Shown here in pieces: positions 57,506 to 64,000 of a stretch of DNA of 64,000 nt. The DNA comes from Aralia elata (Eukaryota; Streptophyta; Magnoliopsida; Apiales; Araliaceae). Below the pieces are notes generated by a model. That model was not told where the DNA came from. It saw only the letters and a list, made by a program, of their open reading frames with translations, and made no database searches. How positions within the stretch are numbered: the stretch's first letter is position 1; every line of letters begins with the position of its first letter. Position numbers and translations under genes: made by a program. The stretch covers positions 82,251,007 through 82,315,006 of the forward strand of contig CM068386.1 of assembly GCA_034770075.1 (NCBI GenBank), read 5' to 3'.

Positions 57506-57934
57506 ATCTGTGCTTGAGAGATTTCTCTTGCGTCAATAATTATATTGAACCATGTCATTCAGTTCTTAGACCTTTTATGTAGTCCTTTCTTGACCTATTA
57601 GAACTTAGTTGGAAAAAGAGGAGAAAGTGTGCTCACCCTGTTCTTGTTTCACAAGAAGTAATTTTTAAGCAAAATGTGTATTTGCATCGTATTTAATTTG
57701 TCCTAATTGCCAAAGTATGTTTAAACTACGCGCCTGTTGAAACACTTCAGATCTACTAACAAAATTTAGTAAGTTTCTAACTTCTATTTTAAATAGAAGT
57801 TCAAGTGTTAAAACACTTCAGATGTCCAGTTATACGTATACTCACAAAAATGAGTTAATATTTATAACTTGAGAGTAAATTAATAGTTGGGTATAATCCT
57901 TGTGTTTCCTGTCTGACCTTTTCCAGTTACAGGT

Positions 57935-58161
57935 TCAGAACAATTCATCCGCAGTGGGACCAGTGCAGTTGCTGATTCTGAAGAAGATATTCCTCGCATT
58001 GACGATGATGAGCTCGATTTGGATGAGTTGAATGAACTTGAAGCTAGTTTGTCGATCGAGAACATCTATATATTCAAATTCGAGAGCCTGCTTTTTGTCT
58101 TGAGAGACAGGAAGTATCAATTCTACAGACTACATTCGGAGAGAGAGCATTACCACTTGAA
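57935..58161 (+). pseudogene. Acidic terminal exon of an unidentified gene
   Basis: After an acceptor-like TTCCAGTTACAG the plus strand reads SEQFIRSGTSAVADSEEDIP then RIDDDELDLDELNELEASLS. The acidic run is well formed and likely real coding sequence. Downstream the best frame may switch, and a stop lies at 58161. I do not recognise the family. It lies just outside the right inverted arm and could be host sequence flanking the insertion. Confidence 0.45.
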
Positions 58162-59619
58162 GTAGTTGGCTGTCTAGTTAACCACCAGCGTATTTTAACT
58201 TGGATCACAACATCTTCTTGTAGTTTGTGTTATTAATTATATGGAATGAGGCGGAGTTCTGAGTCAAGTTTTGCCTACTTTTGTCAGCATCAGTACTTCG
58301 ACAAGTGTCAAATTTGGTCTTCTGTTTTTTTTGATTTTTACCTACAACTGCTATAGCTCTATGGCCGGTCAGATTTATCATGGCATCTGCTTTCGTACTA
58401 TAGTGTTTTGGAGTGCCCCTCTTTCGACTAGTATTCCTGGAACCGTAGTAGAGGTATTTTAGATTTGCTCAAAACTGACCTCATCTTCTTTCTGTCCCCG
58501 GCAATTCATTCTTATTATGTTTGGTAAACAACATCGATCAAGCTGAATGTCCAATTTCATATAATAATTAATGACAATGCTTCCTCTTTAATCTTATTTT
58601 GGCATGGAATTGGCTGTGCATACTTGTATTGTCAGGATTTGAGACTACGTTGCTATAAGTGATTAATTTTCTGTCGTGGTGAACTCGCTGAAATGTAGCA
58701 GTTTCATCAAGCCATACCTTTAATTTTCCCAAGTTGGATTATATTTGAGTGTACTGTTTTTAGAATGAATTGGAATAGTAATTAACTTTTAGTGCAAATT
58801 TGTCGTAGTGCCGAAACCTCTAGAGCAAGGTACATGTTCATTTCTCAGAGTAGAACATGTACCCAGTTGTGGCAGAAGTAGCACCGTGACACCTGCATAC
58901 CGGACCTCATACTCGAAGGCTAGAATTTTTTTTTGGTACTATTAAATTTCATTACAACGCAGGGAGGGAGGGGGGGGGGGGGGTTTAACCAGGACCTTTG
59001 CTATGCAAAGGCTTGGTGATACCATTCAAGCTAATGGTTAGTGGTAAAGGCTACAATGATGAAAATGAAAAGATACAAAGTCGGGCAAATAAACTGTGCT
59101 TTCAGTTCATTGAAGTTCCAAGAACAGATTATGAATGGATATGCAAAACCGGTCATGCAGAATGTGTAGAAAATAATTGAATAATGTTAAAAAATCTCAA
59201 ATGAGACTGCGCAACTCCTGATTGGTTATGTGAGGTAATACTCCATTTGTTCCAAAATACATTGCGAACAATGTGTGACAGAAAGGGTATCAAAATATTC
59301 ATAAAAGACACCATTTGAGAACATAAATTGAAAATCCCCAACATTACTCTAATAAAATCTACCCGAAATATGCTATTATTATGCAGTCTGTGAGAATTGA
59401 GATGCCATAGAAAAAAGGAAAATTAATGAAACCAGTAAACACTGACAGTTTGATACTAATTCAAGCAGAACATAAACTCTTGAAAGTTTAGTAGTTTCCA
59501 CATCTTTTGGAATTATATAGTATAAAATAACAGCAGGGCCAAGCAATGTTTCATATAAACTCTAACTGCAATGTGACAGAAGGAAATAATGAAAAATATG
59601 AAACAAAAATGAAGCCAAC
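58162..59619. other. Intergenic, with a G-run at 58964-58984
   Basis: No coding or RNA gene recognised. GGGAGGGAGGGG followed by a long G-run forms a guanine-rich tract on plus. Confidence 0.5.
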
Positions 59620-60641
59620 TGTCACAGGGTCTACAAACTGACACTGAATTTTTCAGGTCAAATGCCCTACCTGCGATGCACTGGCTTGCTCACTCAAACC
59701 AGTCAGCAATTCTTCTTACACCTGCACACAAAGCAAATGCAATACACAGAGTATACAACCACACATGCACACAAAGCCACACTTTACAAGACAACGTCTC
59801 ATCTTTTTATTGCTCTCTCAATACAAAGAAATACACTGACTAAGGTGACTAGCAGAACTCACACAAGTTGTGCGTCTCTCTTTCCTGCCCGTGCTTCTGT
59901 GTTATATTCACAGCCCTAACAACATATATGTACACAACATTAGACATGCAGTTGACACCCCCAACTGCCAAAGGAATTTTTCGCCTATGAAAAGCATTTG
60001 AATTTCAAACTATCACAGCCCACGAAATCAACAACACTCAACAAACAAACCAACAGCTCTCCACTAGAGGTTGTCAGCATTTGAATTCAAAACAAACCAA
60101 TTGCTCCCACAAAGTGTGTCCAGCATTTGAATTCAAAAATGTCTAGCCTGTCTAGCCACCTGCTCCCACTGATAGGTTTGAACAGCCACAATGTTCTTTC
60201 CATTCGAATTTGAAACAACCCACGAGTTTCACGTTTTGCTAATGGAGTAGTATGCCTACAACAGCTGTCAGCTTAGTAGTCAGTCCATCCAGTCCAACAT
60301 TAGCCAACCCACGAAGTCAGCCAGCATCTTTGTTGTCTCAGCCCACGAATCTATCCAACATGCAGCCCAAAACTTTTGTCAACCAGCCCACAAGAAATTC
60401 CAATCAAGCCATGCACTTGTCCAAGGTGTTGCCCGCGAAGAACATGCCCACGCACAGTCACGTTCTTGCCCAATCATGCTCAACTCATAATAGGTCTTTT
60501 GATTCCATCCAAGCCCAATCTATATGCTAGCATTGTTGTTAGAGGAGCCCAACAATGCCCAAATGCTCCGCACGCATCGGTCATGACAACCTGCCCATGG
60601 CCCAAGTGGACTTCACGGACCACCCCTCCCCTATAGTAACA
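59620..60641 (-). repeat. Chromovirus 3' LTR (about 1.02 kb), boundaries approximate
   Basis: On minus it follows the integrase/chromodomain stop and starts TGTTACTATAGGGG. The proposed end is CCCTGTGACA at 59620. An AATAAAAAG polyadenylation-like signal lies near 59805 on minus. The termini agree at five of six bases. The polypurine tract next to the proposed start is unconvincing, so the start could be up to ~30 bp away. Confidence 0.5.
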
Positions 60642-60819
60642 CTTATGAAAATTTTCAATGTGTCAGCAATAAACATCCGGCCTACTCGAGAAATCATAAC
60701 GTATACCCCTGGATATACTTGTTAAGCCAAGCCCCCAGGCTTAATCCACCATTTAAGTGTCAAAGCCCAATGTATGGCACGCTTCTTGGCCATTCAGCAT
60801 GCTAAACCATGTTAACCCA

Positions 60820-61480
60820 TTAAGGGGCTAACAAACCACCCCCGCTAGAAAAGCCCGACGTCCTCGTCGGAGGGTGTTCCCAATATTCGGCAATCTGTTT
60901 CTCAAATTGCCACAAAGTCACATCCCGTTCCCAACTAGCATCTACCTCGTTCTCACCTTTCCAATGTACAAGATAATCTGTCCTCCGATTTTTTTTGCTC
61001 TAACCTTCAGTCCTGTGAGCCAAAATCCTTTCAACATCTTTATCAAATTGTTTCCTGATCACCGACAGAGCCCTCTTGACTTGTTTCCGACCAGCATCAA
61101 GCAACTCTTGCTGAAAAGGTTTCAAGTAACTCACATGAAACGTTGGATGACCTTTCAATCTGTCTGGAAGTTTCAGCCTGTAAGCCACAACCCCGACTTT
61201 CTTCAGTACTTCAAAGGGACCGTCATACTTTGGAACCAATCCTTTATGCACAGCTTTACTTCTGATCTTCTTCCAGATTTGTGGTGTTAGCTTCAGCAAC
61301 ATCATGTCTCCCATTTTGAACTCTAGCGGCCTCCTATGCGCATCTGCATACTGTTTCATCCGCCTCACTATTTTGCTAAGGCTGTCCCGTGCTTCCACAA
61401 GCAACTCTGTTCTAGACCTTGCAAATCGATATGCAGCAGGGCAATTACCTCCAGTACGATGCACAACCACATCATTCGGG
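60820..61480 (-). pseudogene. Ty3/gypsy chromovirus integrase C-terminus with chromodomain
   Basis: Minus frame from 61470: RFARSRTELLVEARD, MGDMMLLKLTPQIW, KGLVPKYDGPFEVLKKVG and HPTFHVSYLKPF form the GPY/F region at the integrase C-terminus. After a frame change near 61000, TDYLVHWKGENEVDASWERD and FEKQIAEYW form a chromodomain (YLVxWKG...SWE), followed by a stop at 60820. A chromodomain in this position defines the chromovirus clade, where it guides insertion towards modified chromatin. The fragment ends abruptly at 61480 within the codon run QPRTPND of the related copy at 63479. Confidence 0.87.
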
Positions 61481-61498
61481 TTTTTTGCGACCGTCCAA

Positions 61499-64000
61499 AG
61501 CTCCCGATGGTGCCCCGTGCTGTTTCAGAGGAAATAGGATGACTATTTGCGGATGTGTGTGGACTACAGGGCGTTGAATAAGGTTACTATCAAAAATAAG
61601 TATCTTATTCCAATTGTCGCTGATTTGTTCGATCGTCTGTCACGGGCCAAGTACTTTATGAAGTTGGACTTGAGATCGGGTGATTGGCAATTGAGAATTG
61701 CTGCTAGTGACGAGACCAAAACGACTTGTGTGACAAGGTATGGTTCATATGAATTCCTTGTAATGCCGTTTAGATTAACCAATGCCCTTGCTACATTTTG
61801 TAATCTTATGAGTGACGTCTTTTATGATTATCTAGATAGATTTGTTGTAGTATATCTAGATGATATTGTGGCGTATAGTGAAATCTTAGATGGTCACCTT
61901 CAACATCTTAGGTTGGTATTCTAGAAGTTAAAGGAATGTCAGTTATTTGTGAAGAAGGAAAAATGTGAATTTTGCAGGACAAAGATAATGTTCCTTGGGC
62001 ATTGGATTAGGCAAGGAAGGGTTAGAATGGACGAGAGATAAGTTCGGGCCATTGTTGAATGGTGTGCTCCTACAAAAGTTCCAGAGCTGAGATTATTTTT
62101 GGGATTGGAAAATTACTATCGCAAGTTTATTAAGGGTTATTCAAAGAAAGTTGCTGCCTTGACAAATTTGCTCAAGAAGGAAAAGAAGTGGGAATGGACA
62201 ACCGGATGTCAAGAAGCGTTCGATTAGTTGAAAGAAGCTGTGTCATCTAAACCGGTGTTGAAATTCCCTGACTTCGAGAGTCCTTTTGAAGTTCATACTG
62301 ATGCATCGGATAAGGCTATTGGAGGGGTGCTCGTGCAAGAGAATCATCCATACCCATGAGAAAGAAATGACTGCGGTTGTGCATTGTTTGGAGACATGTA
62401 AACACTACTTGTTGGATACGAAGTTTGTGGTCATAACAGATATTGTAGCCAACACCTACTTCAAGACTCAAAAGAAGTTGACTCCAAAGCAGGCTCGTTG
62501 CCAGCAATTCTTGGCGAAATTTGATTTCGTTTGGGTGCACAAATCGGGAAGGCAGAATTCAGTTGCTGATGCATTTAGTAGGAAGGTAGTGCAAGAATTT
62601 GTTGTTGCTTTGACAGTGGTCGAGACAGAGTTCCTAGATAAGATCAAGGAACAATCCAAAAATGATGTTGTGTACCAAAGACTTCGGGAGCAAGTATAGG
62701 AAGGTCTGGTACGAAGATATTGGGTTGCTAATGAGTTGTTGTATGCAAAAGGCGGTAGGTTGTATGTCCCTTGTGGAGAGGGATTGAGGAGGCAGATCAT
62801 GCAGGAGACACATGATACCAAGTGGGTTGGTCACCCAGGCATCGAGAGGATGTTGGCGCTGTTGTCTTGCTCAAACTACTGGCCTAAAATAGAGAATGAC
62901 GTTGAGGCGTATGTCAAGTCTTGTCTCATGTCCCAAGTAGACAAGCTTGAAAGGAAGAGTGAAGCTGGTCTGTTGCAGCCTCTTCCCATTCCTGACAGAC
63001 CCTAGCAGTCGGTGTCAATGGATTTTATTTCCGGATTGCCAAAGGTTGATGGAATGAGATCGATCTTTGTGGTGGTTGATCGTTTTTTAAAGTATGCGGT
63101 GTTCATCCCAACACCCCATGCTTGTACAGCGGATGTTGCTGCTAGTTTGTTTTTCAAACATGTTGTGAAATACTTCGGGTTGCCGGAGGATATCATAAGT
63201 GATCGGGATACTCGGTTCACAGGCAGATTTTGGACACTGTTGTTTGGTTTGATTGGGTTTGAATTGAAGTTCAGCACGACGAATCACCCGCAAACAGATG
63301 GCCAGACTGAGAGGATGAATCAGTTGCTTGAAGAGTATCTGCGGCATTATGTGACTGCGAGTCAGAAACATTAGCTGGAGTTGTCAGAACCAGCGCAGTT
63401 TTGTTATAACTTGCATCAATCTTCTACAACTGGAATGAGTCCCTTTGAGCTGAGCATGGGTTATCAGCCAAGGACTCCGAATGATGTGGCTGTGCATTGT
63501 ACTGGAGATAATTGCCCTGCTGAATATCGATTTGCAAGGTCTAGAACAGAGTTGTTTGTGGAAGCACGGGACGACCTTAGCAAAGTAGTGAGGCGGATGA
63601 AAAAGTATGCAGATGCGCATAGGAGGCCGCTTGAGTTCAAAATGGGAGACATGATGTTGCTGAAGCTAACACCACAAATCTGGAAGAAGATCAAAAGTAA
63701 AGTTGTGCATAAAGGATTGGTTCCAAAGTATGACGGTCCCTTTGAAGTATTGAAGAAAGTCGGGGTTGTGGCTTACAGGCTGAAACTTCCAGACAGATTG
63801 AAAGGTCATCCAACGTTTCATGTGAGTTACTTGAAACCTTTTCAGCAAGAGTTGCTTGATGCTGGTCGAAAACAAGTCAAGAGGGCTCTGTCGGTGATCA
63901 GGAAACAATTTGATAAAGATGTTGAAAGGATTTTGGCTCACAGGACTGAAGGTTAGAGCAAAAAAATCGGAGGACAGATTATCTTGTACATTGGAAAGGT
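61499..64000 (+). pseudogene. Ty3/gypsy chromovirus pol: RT, RNase H, integrase (continues past window)
   Basis: RT starts near 61499 (SSRW.PVLF) and includes MCVDYRALNKVTIKN, FMKLDLRSG and the active site YLDDIVAYS. Stops lie at 61922, 62038 and 62225. RNase H includes HTDASDKAIGGVL; a deletion removes a stretch before EKEMTAVVHCLE, and the frame then runs from 62286. The integrase zinc domain has HPGIERML and CLMSQ where the family has CxxC, so one zinc cysteine is lost. The catalytic core has SMDFISGLP, ISDRDTRF and HPQTDGQTERMN. Further stops lie at 62697, 63003 and 63372, after which the C-terminus (63381-63956) is open. The last 480 bp are nearly identical to the inverted fragment at 60960-61480. 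Confidence 0.9.

Larger units (their letters stand above)
22583..57590 (-). mobile_element. Candidate MULE-2: FAR1-type Mutator-like element with ~1.35-kb inverted arms, heavily nested
   Basis: Inverted arms bound the region: 22583-23585 plus 38311-39195 on the left, 55325-57590 on the right. Subtracting later insertions, each is about 1.35 kb. Inside are a FAR1-related transposase-like gene starting about 250 bp from the right arm, an STP transporter fragment and another exon. This architecture fits a Mutator-like element that captured host fragments. I found no 9-bp target duplication at the outer ends, so an ordinary inverted segmental duplication is the alternative. Confidence 0.5.
55325..57590. 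repeat. Right inverted arm (holds the empty sites)
   Basis: Reverse complement of 22583-23585 joined to 38311-39195. It lacks MULE-1, the MITE and the 348-bp insertion of the left arm, and carries a hAT-like element (56332-57239) that the left arm lacks. The (TA)n run at 57451-57501 is about 50 bp against about 17 bp at 22686-22702 in the left arm. Confidence 0.9.

Noticed and set aside
22583..57590. 9-bp target duplication for MULE-2
   Set aside because: I compared nine-base strings at several possible outer ends (around TTCTAATAG and GGTCAAG). None matched as direct repeats, so no duplication is claimed.
1..64000. tRNA, rRNA or snRNA genes
   Set aside because: The only tRNA-like matches are the primer binding sites of copia elements. 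I recognised no complete RNA gene on either strand.

Overview
The window is plant nuclear DNA, almost certainly from a eudicot. It is AT-rich, gene-poor and made mostly of nested transposable elements. No intact single-copy host gene is visible. The host material consists of decayed fragments: the 3' end of a cytochrome P450 gene, the C-terminal part of a sugar transporter (STP) gene, and two unidentified terminal exons. The plant assignment rests on the element families: Ty1/copia and Ty3/gypsy chromovirus retrotransposons, MULEs with SWIM and Ulp1 domains, a FAR1-like gene, and a CACTA (En/Spm) element with TNP2-, DUF4216- and Transposase_24-like products.

Layout. (1) 1-19820 is a nest of three Ty1/copia elements, all on the minus strand. 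Copia-1 (1-7359, left LTR cut by the window edge) sits in the third ORF of copia-2 (to 18278). Copia-2 sits in the gag gene of copia-3 (18279-19820). A solo LTR (12320-13888, perfect CTCCT duplication) splits the copia-2 integrase. (2) 19960-22580 holds the P450 fragment and a decayed gypsy leader and gag on the plus strand. (3) 22583-57590 is bounded by inverted arms of about 1.35 kb once later insertions are removed. The left arm is split by a MITE, a 348-bp insertion and a 14.7-kb autonomous-type MULE (MULE-1, 23586-38301). MULE-1 has 1.6-kb terminal inverted repeats, a MURA-like transposase gene on plus and a DUF1985/Ulp1-protease gene on minus. The right arm lacks these three insertions but carries its own 908-bp hAT-like insertion. 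Between the arms lie the STP pseudogene, an unidentified exon and a FAR1-related transposase-like gene split into a C-terminal half (41690-42845) and an N-terminal half (54306-55077). The split is occupied by a 7.9-kb CACTA element (44009-51940, TSD TTT) and older repeats. I infer that the arms may be the TIRs of a second, larger MULE (MULE-2) that carried host fragments, but I found no target-site duplication. (4) 57591-64000 holds an unidentified acidic exon, then a chromovirus LTR with a minus-strand integrase/chromodomain fragment, placed head-to-head with a decayed plus-strand chromovirus pol that runs off the window.

How the parts work together. This is a record of successive insertions rather than a pathway. 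The two inverted arms serve as occupied and empty sites for each other, so several insertions can be defined to the base. The best-preserved coding units are the MULE-1 transposase (one in-frame stop), the MULE-1 Ulp1 protease (catalytic residues present) and the CACTA TNP2 transposase. All retrotransposon polyproteins are broken.
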